From Halovenus carboxidivorans (GTDB lineage: Archaea; Halobacteriota; Halobacteria; Halobacteriales; Haloarculaceae), in contig NZ_WUUT01000004.1 of NCBI RefSeq assembly GCF_009831575.1, positions 226,138 through 290,137 on the forward strand: 64,000 nucleotides of DNA. The letters are read 5' to 3'. Under the pieces are notes generated by a model. It searched no databases. It saw nothing but the letters and a program-made list of their open reading frames with translations, and was not told where the DNA came from. Each line of letters starts with the position of its first letter. The first letter of the stretch is position 1. Positions 14,849 to 25,032 of this stretch are shown piece by piece. The position numbers and the translations under genes are program-made.

Positions 14849-15295
14849 TCAGCGCCGGACGTACCAGTACCCGAGCGCGCTCAGCCCGCACAGCCAGAAC
14901 AGCACCGTCACCCACGGCGCGTGTCCGGTCACAGCCACATCGAGATGTAGCCGCTCGCTGACCAGCGGGTAGAACAGCGGAATCCCCATCGGTGTCGTGA
15001 TATCGATGAGGAAGTGCGAGCCGTATCCCACCCCGACCGCGGCGGCGGTCCGTCGGTCTCTGAGGGCGGCCGCGAGCAAGACGACCGCAAGCAGTGCAAC
15101 CGCGGCGTGTGTCACCCCTCGGTGGACCAGCGGCCAGCCGAACAGGTCGGGAAACAGGAAGTCGCCGTCGGGCGCGAGGCCGGCGATCAGCCCCGCGAGC
15201 GGGCGGTCGAACAGCACCGCTCCCAGGGCGAGTCCGACCAGCCCGTGGGTCGCGATTGCGATCGCAACGAACGTTCCGGGCGGATACGAGAGCAC
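14849..15295 (-). CDS. DUF457/YdjM-type membrane-bound metal-dependent hydrolase
   Basis: 148 aa with about four transmembrane helices. The family motifs HRGVTHA and YGSHFLIDITTPMG supply the conserved His/Asp metal ligands of the YdjM (LexA-regulated inner-membrane) family. GLIAGLAPDGDFLFP is the other conserved motif. The start may be a little downstream, near ATHGLVGLAL, where most homologues begin. Substrate is unknown. Confidence 0.86.
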   Translation of the reverse strand: MLSYPPGTFVAIAIATHGLVGLALGAVLFDRPLAGLIAGLAPDGDFLFPDLFGWPLVHRGVTHAAVALLAVVLLAAALRDRRTAAAVGVGYGSHFLIDITTPMGIPLFYPLVSERLHLDVAVTGHAPWVTVLFWLCGLSALGYWYVRR

Positions 15296-15335
15296 ACCGG
15301 GTGTTCGCCGGCCCGGAGTATGAAAGTAGGTGACC

Positions 15336-15941
15336 CTACTCGACCTGCGCGAGGAAGTTCTGTATGAGGTCGTGGCCGACCGCGGTCAGCACCGACTCGG
15401 GGTGGAACTGGACGCACTCGATCGGGTACTCCTCGTGGCGGATGCCCATGACCAACTGCTCGTCGCCGACCTCCGTCGTCGCCGTCACCTCGAAGCAGTC
15501 GGGGACCTCGCTGGCGATCAACGAGTGGTATCGGCCGCCCTGAAAGCCCTGCTCCAGGCCCGCGAAGACGCCCTCGCCGTCGTGGTCCATCGGAAAGGCC
15601 TTGCCGTGGATCGGTTCGGGGGCGCGGCCGATTTCGCCGCCGTAGGCGTAGACCGCGGCTTCGAGGCCGAGACAGACGCCGAGGGTCGGCACTTCGGGGC
15701 TGATCTCCCGCAGTACCTCGTTCGTGACGCCGATGTCGCGGTCGTTTTTGGGGTGGCCGGGGCCCGGCGAGATGACGATCGCGTCCGGGTCGGTCTCCCG
15801 CACCTCCGACAGCGACGCCGTGTTTTTCAGCACGGTCGTCTCGGCGTGTTCGCTGACGTACTCCACGAGGTTGTAGGTGAACGAGTCGAAGTTGTCGATG
15901 AACAGGACCTCTGTCTGTTCGCTGGCGGTAGTTTGGCTCAT
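15336..15941 (-). CDS. trpG: Anthranilate synthase component II (glutamine amidotransferase)
   Basis: 201 aa. It is a class I glutamine amidotransferase with nucleophile Cys90 in TLGVCLGLEA, and His-Glu in VQFHPESVLT. FIDNFDSFTYNLV and ISPGPGHPKNDRD are TrpG hallmarks. It supplies ammonia to TrpE. The last gene of trpDFEG, overlapping trpE by 4 bp. Confidence 0.96.
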   Translation of the reverse strand: MSQTTASEQTEVLFIDNFDSFTYNLVEYVSEHAETTVLKNTASLSEVRETDPDAIVISPGPGHPKNDRDIGVTNEVLREISPEVPTLGVCLGLEAAVYAYGGEIGRAPEPIHGKAFPMDHDGEGVFAGLEQGFQGGRYHSLIASEVPDCFEVTATTEVGDEQLVMGIRHEEYPIECVQFHPESVLTAVGHDLIQNFLAQVE

Positions 15942-17512
15942 CGACTCACCTCCTCCATCTCGATGCGATCCAGCGCGTCGAGGACGCCGTCCATCTTGTT
16001 CTCCGTCTCCTCGTACTCCGCCTCGGGGTCGCTGTCGGCGACGATGCCCGCCCCGGCCTGGACGGTGATCCGCTGCTCGTCGCCCTCGTCTTCGACGACC
16101 GCCGACCTGATGACGATAGCGAAATCGGCGTCGTCACCCCAGGAGACGTAGCCGACGCCGCCGCCGTAGGGGCCGCGTGGTTGCCGCTCGAGGTCGTCGA
16201 TGATCTCCATCGCCCGGATCTTCGGCGCGCCCGACAGCGTCCCCGCCGGGAACGACGCCCGGACGGCGTCGAAAGCGTCGTGATCGTCGTCGAGCGTTCC
16301 CGTCACCGTGGACTCGATGTGCTGGACGTGGGAGTACTTGAGCACGTTCATAAACTCCTGGACGCGGACGCTCCCGGCCTGTGCGACTCGACGCACGTCG
16401 TTGCGCGCGAGGTCGACCAACATCGTGTGTTCGGCCCGCTCCTTGCCGTCGGCGAGCATCTCCCCGGCGAGTCGGCGGTCCTCGACGGGAGAGTTCCCGC
16501 GCGGGCACGTCCCCGCAATGGGGTTCGAGACGATGGTGTCGTCGCCCACCGAGACCAGCGTCTCCGGGCTCGCACCGACGATGGTTCGGTCCCCGTAGGA
16601 GAGCAGATACATGTACGGCGAGGGGTTGACCGTCCGAAGCGAGTCGTAGAAGCCGAGCGGATCGACATCCCCGTACAGCTCTCGGGTCCGCGAGATGACG
16701 CCCTGGTAGATGTCGCCGCTGTAGACGTGTTCTTTGGCTCGCTCGACGGCCCGTTCGTACTGGTCTTTCGGCCCGGCGCGCTCGCGGTCCTTCCGGAAGC
16801 CGCCGGTGTCGAGCGCGGCGGCTTCGGAGAGGGTTCGCTCGACGCGTTCGGCCTCGGCTTCGAGATCAGCGTAGACCGCGTCCGGGTCGTCGCCCTCGCG
16901 GATGATCGGCGTGAACACCAGCGACAGCGTCTCCTCGACGTGATCGAAGACGAGCGTCTTCGTCGTCAGGACGAACTGCGCGTCGGGAAACCGCGACTCT
17001 GGGCGTTCGACGCCGACTTCCGACAGCCAGAGATCGTAGACCGCGTCGTAGCTCAGAAAGCCGACGAGCCCGCCGTCGAGGTGCTGACGGTCCCGGTCGG
17101 GGAAGTTCCGCAGTCGCACGTCGGGCATCGCCGCGCGGAGGCTGTCGACGGTGTCGCCGCCGTTCGGTTCGATCAGCCCCTCGTAGCGGTCGTCGAGCAC
17201 GTCGACGGTGGTGTCCTCCGGATCGACGGTGACGACCGCGGCGGGATCGTAGCCCACGAACGAGAACCGCGCGTGGCGGTCCTCGTGGGTCGGCGCGAAC
17301 GCACCGTCGGGATCGCTGGAGGCGACTTTCTCGGCGCTTTCGAGCAAGAACGCGTACTCGGAGTCGTCGGCGTCGCCGGTTCGGCCGGTCAGTGCGGCGT
17401 ACGCCGCCAGCGGATCGATCTCGGTCTCGACCGCCCCCGCGACGCGGACGACCGTCGGGTCGTCGCCGTCTGCCAACTCCGCGAACGTCTCGCCGTCAGT
17501 GTCGACGTTCAT
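15938..17512 (-). CDS. trpE: Anthranilate synthase component I
   Basis: 524 aa. Chorismate-binding domain motifs are complete: YMYLLSYGDRTIVGASPETL, PIAGTCPRGNSP, EHTMLVDLARNDVRR and GTLSGAPKIRAMEIIDDLE. The N-terminal domain contains the FVGYDPAAVV region. It makes anthranilate from chorismate with TrpG ammonia. ATG at 17512 overlaps the trpF stop by 4 bp, so the operon is translationally coupled. Confidence 0.96.
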   Translation of the reverse strand: MNVDTDGETFAELADGDDPTVVRVAGAVETEIDPLAAYAALTGRTGDADDSEYAFLLESAEKVASSDPDGAFAPTHEDRHARFSFVGYDPAAVVTVDPEDTTVDVLDDRYEGLIEPNGGDTVDSLRAAMPDVRLRNFPDRDRQHLDGGLVGFLSYDAVYDLWLSEVGVERPESRFPDAQFVLTTKTLVFDHVEETLSLVFTPIIREGDDPDAVYADLEAEAERVERTLSEAAALDTGGFRKDRERAGPKDQYERAVERAKEHVYSGDIYQGVISRTRELYGDVDPLGFYDSLRTVNPSPYMYLLSYGDRTIVGASPETLVSVGDDTIVSNPIAGTCPRGNSPVEDRRLAGEMLADGKERAEHTMLVDLARNDVRRVAQAGSVRVQEFMNVLKYSHVQHIESTVTGTLDDDHDAFDAVRASFPAGTLSGAPKIRAMEIIDDLERQPRGPYGGGVGYVSWGDDADFAIVIRSAVVEDEGDEQRITVQAGAGIVADSDPEAEYEETENKMDGVLDALDRIEMEEVSR

Positions 17513-18159
17513 ACGTCTTCACCTCCGTCACGGACTCCCCGCGCCCGGTCGACGAACGCGGCAACCGCGTCGGTATCTTTCTCCCCCCCGGTCCGCTCGA
17601 CTCCGCTGGCCGTGTCGACGGCGAAGGGGTCGACGGCGTCGATGGCCGCCTCGACGTTTTCGGGTGTCAGCCCGCCGGCGAGGATCAGCGGCGTCTCGAT
17701 CCGCTCGCGAACCGCGCGAGTCCGCTCCCAGTCGTGGGTCTCACCGGTGCCGCCGCCGCCCTCCTCGTCGGTCGAATCCACCAGAACGGCGTCGGCGGCC
17801 GCGGCGTACTCCTCGATGTCGGCCGACAGATCGACCGCCGCGACGACGGGCGCGTCGACTCTGGCCCGGAGTCCCCCGACTTTCTCCGGCGGGAGCGTCC
17901 CGTGGATCTGGATTGCGTCGGCTCCGACCTCCGCCTGTAGGTTCACGGCGTCCTGGACGCTGTCGGGCATCGTCACGAGGACGCTCGTCACGAGCGGCGG
18001 GACGCCGCCGGCCAGCCGCTCGGCCTCCGACGGCGACAGCTCTCGCGGGGTGTCGACGGGCACGCCGGTGATGAATCCGACGGCGTCCGCGCCGGCCCGG
18101 ACGGCGGCGTCCCGGTCGGCCGCACTCGTCAGCCCACAGATCTTGACGCGCGCGCTCAT
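17509..18159 (-). CDS. trpF: Phosphoribosylanthranilate isomerase
   Basis: 216 aa TIM barrel. VKICGLTSAADRDAAVRAGA has the catalytic Cys (KICG), and ILAGGLTPENVEAAI is the phosphate-binding motif, followed by VDTASGVE. It isomerises PRA to CdRP. It overlaps trpD and trpE by 4 bp each. Confidence 0.95.
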   Translation of the reverse strand: MSARVKICGLTSAADRDAAVRAGADAVGFITGVPVDTPRELSPSEAERLAGGVPPLVTSVLVTMPDSVQDAVNLQAEVGADAIQIHGTLPPEKVGGLRARVDAPVVAAVDLSADIEEYAAAADAVLVDSTDEEGGGGTGETHDWERTRAVRERIETPLILAGGLTPENVEAAIDAVDPFAVDTASGVERTGGEKDTDAVAAFVDRARGVRDGGEDV

Positions 18160-19157
18160 GCACTGACGCCGCGGAGTTCTTCGAGTTTCGCCGCGGCCTC
18201 TCCCGAATCGATTCCGTGCCGCGCTCGCTCGACACCCTCGGCGATGGTGTCGGTCTCGCCGGCGATGTAGATGGCCGCGCCGGCGTTGGCGAGGATGATA
18301 TCGCGCTTCGCGCCGTCGATCTCACCCTCGATGATCCCGCGCATATCCTCGGCGTTCTCGGCGGGTTGGCCGCCGGCGATCTCCTCGATGTCGTACCGCT
18401 TGAGACCGAGGTTGCCGGGCGTCAGGGTGTACTCCTCGATTTCGTCGCCGTCGACCTCTGCGACCGTCGTCTCGCCGTGGACGGCAATCTCGTCGAGGCC
18501 GGAACCGTGGACCACGAGCGCGCGCTCGACGTCCATCTTCGCCAGCGCCTCGGCGATGACGGGGACGAGTTCGGGATCGTAGACGCCGACGACCTGGGCG
18601 TCCGCGCCGGCGGGGTTGGTCAGCGGCCCGAGCACGTTGAAAATCGTCCGCATCCCGAGCTCCTTCCGCGGGCCGATGACCGCCTTCATAGCCGGGTGGA
18701 AGACAGGCGCGAGCATGAATCCGATCCCCTTCTCCTCGATGGCCTCCTGCACGGCGGGCGGTTCGGCGTCGACTTTCACGCCCGCTTCCTCCAGTACGTC
18801 GGCACTCCCGGACGAGGAGGAGACGGAGTAGTTGCCGTGTTTGGCGATGGGGACGCCGACCCCGGCGGCGACGATGGCGCTGGTCGTCGAGACGTTGATC
18901 GTGTCGTAATCGTCCCCGCCCGTCCCGCAGGTGTCGACGAGAATATCGCGGTCGGGGTCGATGGTCCGGGCGGCGTCGCGCATCCCCTCCGCGAAACCGG
19001 CAATCTCGGCCTCCGTCTCGCCTTTGGCCCGCAGTGCCGTCAGCAACGCGCCGATCTGTGCTTCCGTCGCTTCCTCGAAGATCAGTGTCGAGGCCTCTCT
19101 CGCCTCCTCCTGTGTGAGATCTTCGCCCTCCGTCACCCGCTCGATATAAGATTCCAT
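18156..19157 (-). CDS. trpD: Anthranilate phosphoribosyltransferase
   Basis: 333 aa starting MESYIERVTEGEDLTQEEA; another ATG lies 6 nt upstream. DTCGTGGDDYDTINVSTTSA is the PRPP-binding loop. KHGNYSVSSSSGSADVLEEA and NVLGPLTNPAG complete the family signature. First gene of trpD-F-E-G. The remaining trp genes (trpCBA) are not in the window, as is usual for Halobacteria with split trp operons. Confidence 0.96.
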   Translation of the reverse strand: MESYIERVTEGEDLTQEEAREASTLIFEEATEAQIGALLTALRAKGETEAEIAGFAEGMRDAARTIDPDRDILVDTCGTGGDDYDTINVSTTSAIVAAGVGVPIAKHGNYSVSSSSGSADVLEEAGVKVDAEPPAVQEAIEEKGIGFMLAPVFHPAMKAVIGPRKELGMRTIFNVLGPLTNPAGADAQVVGVYDPELVPVIAEALAKMDVERALVVHGSGLDEIAVHGETTVAEVDGDEIEEYTLTPGNLGLKRYDIEEIAGGQPAENAEDMRGIIEGEIDGAKRDIILANAGAAIYIAGETDTIAEGVERARHGIDSGEAAAKLEELRGVSA

Positions 19158-19343
19158 TGTCATTCAGTATCACCAATGAACGTTTCCGGTATACAATGGA
19201 CAAATCCGTACACTAACTTAAGCGTATCGCATCCTTCGTGACGGGGAGATTGGTTTTCTGTCCGAAACGCTTCCCCTGGGGGTTTGTACCCCCACAAGGC
19301 CGCGGACGCCAGTTTTTTCTTATCGAGGCCTGGTACATCGGGT

Positions 19344-22300
19344 ATGGCACGAAGCGATCCGGGTGGATGGGACACCTCGGTGACAGCACTCGACACGCAA
19401 CGACCGGACGTCCCCGAATACCGCGCGTTCGCGGCGACACTCCGGGAACACGTCGAGGGAGACGTCCAGTTCGACGAATACACGCAGGTTCTCTACGCGA
19501 CTGACGGCAGTATCTACCAGGCGCGACCCGCGGGGGTCGTGCTCCCTCGAACCGTCGAGGACGTGCAGGCGACGATTCGGCTCGCCGAGGAGTACGACGT
19601 TCCGATCCTGCCGCGAGGAACCGGCTCCTCGCTTGCCGGGCAGTCCGTGGGTCCGGGCTGTGTCGTTCTCGATTTCACGAAGTACATGGACGACACCGTC
19701 GATATCGACCCCGAGGCACAGCGGGCGACGATCCAGCCCGGGAAGGTCCAGGACCACCTCGACGCGGAACTGGCGGAACACGGCCTGAAGTTCGCCCCCG
19801 ACCCCGCCTCCTCGAACCGGGCGACCGTCGTCGGCGGCATCGGGAACAACTCCACGGGCGCGCACTCGGTCCGGTACGGCATCACCGACGCGTACACCGA
19901 GGAGCTGAAGGTGGTCCTGTCGAACGGCGAGCTGATTCACACCCGCGAGGTCGTCCTCGACTCCGAGGAGTACGAGGACATCGTCGCCAAGGACGATCTG
20001 GAGGCGAATATCTACGAGACGGTCCGCTCGCTCGTCGAGGACAACCAGGAGGAGATCGACGACAAGTACCCCTCGCTCAAGCGCTCTGTCTCGGGCTACA
20101 ACCTCCACAAGGTCATCTACGAGAACGACGAGGGCGAGGAGGTCATCAACCTCTCGAAACTGTTCGTCGGCGCGGAGGGAACCCTCGGCGTCATCGTCGA
20201 GGCGACGGTCTCGCTGGTCACGAAACCCGACGAGACGGCGCTCGCGCTGTACTGTTTCGACGATCTGATCGACGCCCTGAAGGCCGTCCCCGAGGCGCTG
20301 GAGTATCCGGTCAGCGCGGTCGAGTTGATGGACGACGAGGTGTTCCGCCTGGCCGAGGAGTCGGAGGGCTACGCCGAATACGCCGAACCGATTCCCGACG
20401 GGGCCGCAGCGGCGCTCATGCTCGAGTGGGACGACGAACTCGTCCCGGCCGAAGACGGCACCCAGCGCGAGGCCTTCGAGTCGGCGATTGCCGACACGAA
20501 CGCCCACTTCGTCGAGGAGGGTGACGCCTTCGACGTGCTCGAAGCGTACACCGAGGCGGATCAGGACGACCTCTGGAAACTGCGGAAGGCGGCGATTCCG
20601 CTGCTGATGAGCCTGCAAGGCGATCCGAAACCGTATCCGTTCATCGAGGACGCGACGGTTCCGCCGGAGGAACTCGCCGAGTACGTCCAGAAGTTCGAGG
20701 AGATTCTGACCGACCACGACACCTCCGCCGCCTACTTCGCACACGCCGGCTCCGGGACGCTGCACATCCGCCCGATTCTCAACCTCAAGGAGGACGAGGG
20801 CATCCAGAAGATGCACTCGATCACCGACGACGTGACCGATCTGGTGCTCGAACACGGCGGGGCCTTCTCGGGCGAACACGGCGACGGGATGGCCCGCACG
20901 GAGTTCACCCCGAAGATGTACGGCGAGGACCTCTGGCAGGCGTTCAAGGAGCTGAAGACCGCGTTCGACCCGGACTGGCAGATGCACCCCGGAAACGTCG
21001 TCTACCGGGACAGCCCCGACGACGTGGGGCCGGACAACGACCGCGGCGTCGGCGCCGACAACCGCGAGAACCTCCGCTACGGCGCGGCCTACCAGTCCCT
21101 GGAGCCGACGACCGAACTCGACTTCGAGGACGAGGGCGGGTTCTCCCATCTGGTCGAACTCTGTAACGGCTGTGGGACCTGCCGCCAGACCGACTCGGAC
21201 GTGATGTGTCCGACCTACCGCGCCTCCGGCGAGGAGATTCAGGCCACCCGCGGTCGAGCGAATATGCTCCGGGCGGCGATCAGCGGCGAACTCCCGGAAG
21301 AGGAGATCCACTCTGACCGGTTCCAGGAGGAGGTGCTCGACCTCTGTGTCGGCTGTAAAGGCTGTAAGAGCAACTGTCCGACCGGCGTCGACCTGGCGAA
21401 GTTGAAAGCCGAGGTGAAACACGAACACCACCAGGAGGAGGGATCGAGCCTGCGCTCGAAACTGTTCGGAAACATCGACCGCGCCGCGGCGCTGGGCAGT
21501 GCTCTGGCCCCGCTGTCGAACATCGCACCGCGACTTCCGGGCGCGCGGATCGTCATGGAGAAGACCCTCGGCATCGCTCGTGACCGCGAACTCCCGACGT
21601 TCAAGCGGCAGACGCTGGTCGACTGGTTCGACGAACGCGGCGGCTCGACGGTCTCCGAGGCCGAGGCCGACGCGAAGGTCCTGCTGTTCCCCGACACGTT
21701 CACGAACTACAGCTATCTCGACCCCGGAAAGGCCGCCGTCGAGGTGCTCGAAGCCGCCAACGTCCACGTCGACATCCCGACCGACCTGGCTCCGTCCGGC
21801 CGGGCCGCGTTCTCGATGGGCTATCTCGACAAGGCGAAATCCCACGCCCAGGAGAACGTCGACAAACTCGCCGGCCGCGTCGACGACGGCTGGTCCGTGG
21901 TCTTCGTCGAGCCGTCCGACGCCGTGATGTTCCAGGACGAGTATCTCGACCTGCTCGATGGAACGAACGTCCAGAAGGTCTCGGCCGCGGCCTACGGCAT
22001 CCTCGAATACCTCGACAACACACGTCTCGACGAGGCAATCGAGTTCGACGCGCCGGCCGAGTCGCTGACCTACCACGGCCACTGCAACCAGAAGGCGACG
22101 AACAAGGACCACCACGCCGTCGGCGTGCTCCGCCGCGCGGGCTACGAGGTCGATCCGCTGGATTCTTCCTGCTGTGGCATGGCCGGCTCTTTCGGCTACG
22201 AGGAGGAACACTACGACCTCTCGAAGGCCATCGGACAGATTCTCTTCGATCAGGTCGAGGAGAGCCACGGCGAGACGGTGACCGCACCGGGCGCGTCCTG

Positions 22301-22385
22301 TCGCTCACAGCTCGGCGACCGGCCCGGGAAGTCGAACCCGCCACACCCCATCGAGAAGGTGGCCGACGCCGTCGACTCGGCCTGA
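19344..22385 (+). CDS. D-lactate/glycolate dehydrogenase-like FAD and Fe-S fusion protein
   Basis: 1013 aa. Residues roughly 1-560 form a GlcD-type FAD-linked oxidase (LPRGTGSSLAGQSVGPGCVV, SGYNLHKVIYENDE, GGAFSGEHGDGMART). Then come two 4Fe-4S clusters (CNGCGTCRQTDSDVMCP and CVGCKGCKSNCPTGV) and a GlcF/CCG domain ending in SCCGMAGSFGYE. The fusion matches quinone-linked D-lactate dehydrogenases that feed electrons to the membrane. ATG at 19344 is chosen because upstream in-frame sequence is not conserved-looking. The 186-bp divergent gap with trpD holds both promoters. Confidence 0.9.
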   Translation: MARSDPGGWDTSVTALDTQRPDVPEYRAFAATLREHVEGDVQFDEYTQVLYATDGSIYQARPAGVVLPRTVEDVQATIRLAEEYDVPILPRGTGSSLAGQSVGPGCVVLDFTKYMDDTVDIDPEAQRATIQPGKVQDHLDAELAEHGLKFAPDPASSNRATVVGGIGNNSTGAHSVRYGITDAYTEELKVVLSNGELIHTREVVLDSEEYEDIVAKDDLEANIYETVRSLVEDNQEEIDDKYPSLKRSVSGYNLHKVIYENDEGEEVINLSKLFVGAEGTLGVIVEATVSLVTKPDETALALYCFDDLIDALKAVPEALEYPVSAVELMDDEVFRLAEESEGYAEYAEPIPDGAAAALMLEWDDELVPAEDGTQREAFESAIADTNAHFVEEGDAFDVLEAYTEADQDDLWKLRKAAIPLLMSLQGDPKPYPFIEDATVPPEELAEYVQKFEEILTDHDTSAAYFAHAGSGTLHIRPILNLKEDEGIQKMHSITDDVTDLVLEHGGAFSGEHGDGMARTEFTPKMYGEDLWQAFKELKTAFDPDWQMHPGNVVYRDSPDDVGPDNDRGVGADNRENLRYGAAYQSLEPTTELDFEDEGGFSHLVELCNGCGTCRQTDSDVMCPTYRASGEEIQATRGRANMLRAAISGELPEEEIHSDRFQEEVLDLCVGCKGCKSNCPTGVDLAKLKAEVKHEHHQEEGSSLRSKLFGNIDRAAALGSALAPLSNIAPRLPGARIVMEKTLGIARDRELPTFKRQTLVDWFDERGGSTVSEAEADAKVLLFPDTFTNYSYLDPGKAAVEVLEAANVHVDIPTDLAPSGRAAFSMGYLDKAKSHAQENVDKLAGRVDDGWSVVFVEPSDAVMFQDEYLDLLDGTNVQKVSAAAYGILEYLDNTRLDEAIEFDAPAESLTYHGHCNQKATNKDHHAVGVLRRAGYEVDPLDSSCCGMAGSFGYEEEHYDLSKAIGQILFDQVEESHGETVTAPGASCRSQLGDRPGKSNPPHPIEKVADAVDSA

Positions 22386-23336
22386 CTACCGGACCTGGTT
22401 TTCGAGTTCGTCGACGCCGCTCCGGAGACGGTCGACGTTTTCCGCGAGAATGTCTGCACAGCGGGCGAAGTACTCCGGCGTGTCGCCAGCGTTGTGCGGC
22501 GTGATGACGACGTTGCCCATCCCCCAGAGCGGATGATCCTCCGGCAACGGCTCCGGATCGGTCACGTCCAGAACGGCACCGCGGAGGCGGTTCGCCTGCA
22601 GGCTCGCGAGTAATGCGTCCGTGTCGACGACGGGGCCGCGGGCGATGTTGACGAGAACCGCATCGGAGGGCATCGTCATCAGAACCTCCTCGTCGATCAG
22701 TCCGCGGGTCGCGTCGGTCAGCGGACAGGCCAGCGCGACGTACTCGGCGTCTGCGACGGCCTCGTGAATCTCCTCGAAGCCGAGAACCTCGTCGGTCGGT
22801 CCGCCCTTCTCCGGCGAGTACCGGACGCCGACGGTGTCCATCCCGAACGCGTCGAGTCGGTCCGCAATCGCCTGCCCGATGGCACCGAGACCGACGATGG
22901 CGGCCGTCGAGCCGTGCAGTTCCCTGGTCGGATAGCTGCGCCACTCCCGTCGGTCGGTGCGTTCGTACGCCAGCGGGAACTGCTGGGCCATCGAGATCAT
23001 CGCGCCGACGACGTACTCGGCGATGTTGGTCCTGTGGACGCCCGACGCGTTCGTGACCGACACGCCGTGTCTCTCGAAGGCGTCCAGGTCGAGGTGGCCG
23101 GTGCCGGCGTAGACACAGGCGAACAGTTTCAGATTCTCCGCCCGGTCGAGTTGCGATTCGGTGACCTCCAGTCCCGTGACAATATCCGCCCGCTGGAGTG
23201 CCTTGCGCTCCTCTGCGGGCGTCTCCGCGACCGTGATATCGCAGTCGGGGAGCCGCTGGCGGAGTTCCGCTCCGTATACCGTCGCGTCGGTACCGTGGAT
23301 CTTCTGTCGCATGACCAGTATCTTCGGATCGTCCAT
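22386..23336 (-). CDS. D-2-hydroxyacid dehydrogenase
   Basis: 316 aa, from ATG 23336 (MDDPKILVMRQKIHG). AAIVGLGAIGQAIADRLDAF is the NAD-binding Rossmann loop, VNIARGPVVDTDAL is the catalytic Arg motif and VVITPHNAGDTPEY holds the catalytic His. It reduces 2-oxoacids such as glyoxylate or hydroxypyruvate. It is convergent with the D-lactate-dehydrogenase-like gene, stop to stop, which fits but does not prove a link in 2-hydroxyacid metabolism. Confidence 0.92.
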   Translation of the reverse strand: MDDPKILVMRQKIHGTDATVYGAELRQRLPDCDITVAETPAEERKALQRADIVTGLEVTESQLDRAENLKLFACVYAGTGHLDLDAFERHGVSVTNASGVHRTNIAEYVVGAMISMAQQFPLAYERTDRREWRSYPTRELHGSTAAIVGLGAIGQAIADRLDAFGMDTVGVRYSPEKGGPTDEVLGFEEIHEAVADAEYVALACPLTDATRGLIDEEVLMTMPSDAVLVNIARGPVVDTDALLASLQANRLRGAVLDVTDPEPLPEDHPLWGMGNVVITPHNAGDTPEYFARCADILAENVDRLRSGVDELENQVR

Positions 23337-23466
23337 ATCGGACCCACGCGGGGGGGTCGTAAAATCCTGATGCAGTCCTCCCGCCGCCGGGCCAACGGGC
23401 CCGCCGGACGGCGCGAAATTCACCGGAATCGGTACACCGTTTTCCACGCGGCGGTACTTCGAAGCG

Positions 23467-23883
23467 ATGCCAAATCCGTGGACGTTCGACGAGGACGAGA
23501 TTCCGGAGGATCCGCGAAAGCGGAGGCGGCGACGCAGGATGCGGCTCGTCGGCGCGTTCTTCTGGGGGCTGTTCGTCGCCGGCGTGACCGTCCTGCTCGC
23601 GGCCGATACCGGCGGTCTCACGCGGACCGAGACGCTCTCGCTCGTCGCGCTCTCGCTCGGGACGGCGCTGGTCGCAGTCGGACTCGGCGTCGTGCTGCTG
23701 GTGTTGCTCGGCACGTTCTCGATTCTCGGCAAGGCCGTGATCGGACTCGTCGGGCTGGGGGTCTTTTTCGTCGCCCTCCCGGCCGGGGTCTCGTTCGTCC
23801 TCGATAACGTCTCCCTGTTCGAGGGAGTCGGAACCGGGGCAGAACAGCCGTTCGTGGATCTCGTTCGCTCCCTTCTCGGCTGA
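23467..23883 (+). CDS. Hypothetical membrane protein (138 aa)
   Basis: An acidic N-terminus ([16 protein letters not shown]) is followed by a very basic [10 protein letters not shown] stretch, three transmembrane helices (about 28-46, 55-85 and 88-110) and a short periplasmic-type tail. The basic stretch should stay cytoplasmic. No recognised family. Confidence 0.68.
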   Translation: MPNPWTFDEDEIPEDPRKRRRRRRMRLVGAFFWGLFVAGVTVLLAADTGGLTRTETLSLVALSLGTALVAVGLGVVLLVLLGTFSILGKAVIGLVGLGVFFVALPAGVSFVLDNVSLFEGVGTGAEQPFVDLVRSLLG

Positions 23884-23971
23884 TCTCTCCCTTCGACGGT
23901 CGACGGCCGTATGGGATACGGACACAACGAACGCACAACCACTAAGACAGTCGGGGCACTGTCTCTCAGAC

Positions 23972-25030
23972 ATGCAGACGGTACAGCGCGCCGAGCCGCA
24001 GAATTTCGAGCGGGTTCTCACTTCGATGTGTACGGAACCACACCCGAAGGCTCGGGAGGCCGCAGAGCGGTTTCTCGCGACGAACCCTGGCGATCCAGGC
24101 ACCTACAAGACGGTCGCCAAACTCGAAGATCAGGCCGTCGAGATGCTCGGTGAGATCGCGGGTCTCCCCGACCCGTCCGGCTATATCACCAGCGGCGGGA
24201 CGGAGGCGAACATCCAGGCCGTCCGAATCGCTCGCAACCACGGCGACAGCCGCGCCCCGAACATCGTCGCCCCGGAGAGCGTCCACTTCAGTTTCCGAAA
24301 GGCGGCGGAACTGCTCGGCGTCGAACTGCGGACCGCGCCGACGACCGACCACCGCGCCGACCTCGACGCGATGCACGAACTGATCGACGAGGACACCGTC
24401 GGCGTGGTCGGCGTCGCCGGATCGACGGAGTACGGCGTCGTCGATCCGATTCCGGAGATTGCGGAGTTGGCCGCGGATGCCGGCGCGCTCTGTCACGTCG
24501 ACGCCGCCTGGGGCGGTTTCTACCTCCCCTTCACCGACTTCGACTGGAACTTCGAGCACGCCGATATCGACACGCTGACCATCGATCCGCACAAGGGCGG
24601 GCAGGCGGCCGTCCCCGCGGGGGGCCTGCTCGCTCGCTCGCGCGAACTCTTCGACGATCTGGCGATCGACACCCCGTATCTCGAATCGACCTCTCAGATC
24701 ACGCTGACAGGCACGCGTAGCGGTGCCGGCGTGGCGAGCGCCGTCGCCGCGATGGAGGCGCTGTGGCCGGTCGGCTACCGCGAGCAGTACGAACGGGCGA
24801 TGGACAACGCCGAGTGGCTAGCCGACGCGCTGTCGGACCGCGGCCACGAGGTCTTCGGTCCGGAACTGCCGCTGGTGACGGCGGACCTCTCGGTCCCGAT
24901 GACCGACGAACTCCGCGACCGGGGCTGGCGCGTCTCCAAGACCGGCGCGGGCGAGATGCGGATCGTCTGTATGCCGCACGTCACGCGGTCGATGCTGCGG
25001 TCGTTCGTGGCGGATCTGGACTGGTACTGA
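23972..25030 (+). CDS. mfnA: Tyrosine/aspartate decarboxylase MfnA
   Basis: 352 aa group II PLP decarboxylase. [20 protein letters not shown] binds cofactor, [15 protein letters not shown] holds the PLP-contacting Asp, and [15 protein letters not shown] has the Schiff-base Lys. Archaeal members act as tyrosine decarboxylase in methanogens. In haloarchaea, which lack methanofuran, aspartate decarboxylation to beta-alanine for coenzyme A is the likely job (inference from family knowledge). Confidence 0.93.
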   Translation: MQTVQRAEPQNFERVLTSMCTEPHPKAREAAERFLATNPGDPGTYKTVAKLEDQAVEMLGEIAGLPDPSGYITSGGTEANIQAVRIARNHGDSRAPNIVAPESVHFSFRKAAELLGVELRTAPTTDHRADLDAMHELIDEDTVGVVGVAGSTEYGVVDPIPEIAELAADAGALCHVDAAWGGFYLPFTDFDWNFEHADIDTLTIDPHKGGQAAVPAGGLLARSRELFDDLAIDTPYLESTSQITLTGTRSGAGVASAVAAMEALWPVGYREQYERAMDNAEWLADALSDRGHEVFGPELPLVTADLSVPMTDELRDRGWRVSKTGAGEMRIVCMPHVTRSMLRSFVADLDWY

Positions 25031-25032
25031 CC

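Noticed and set aside
19320..22268. A long open frame antisense to the FAD/Fe-S dehydrogenase (982 codons)
   Set aside because: It mirrors the codon bias of the real gene; the product has no motifs, while the sense strand has complete FAD, Fe-S and CCG signatures.
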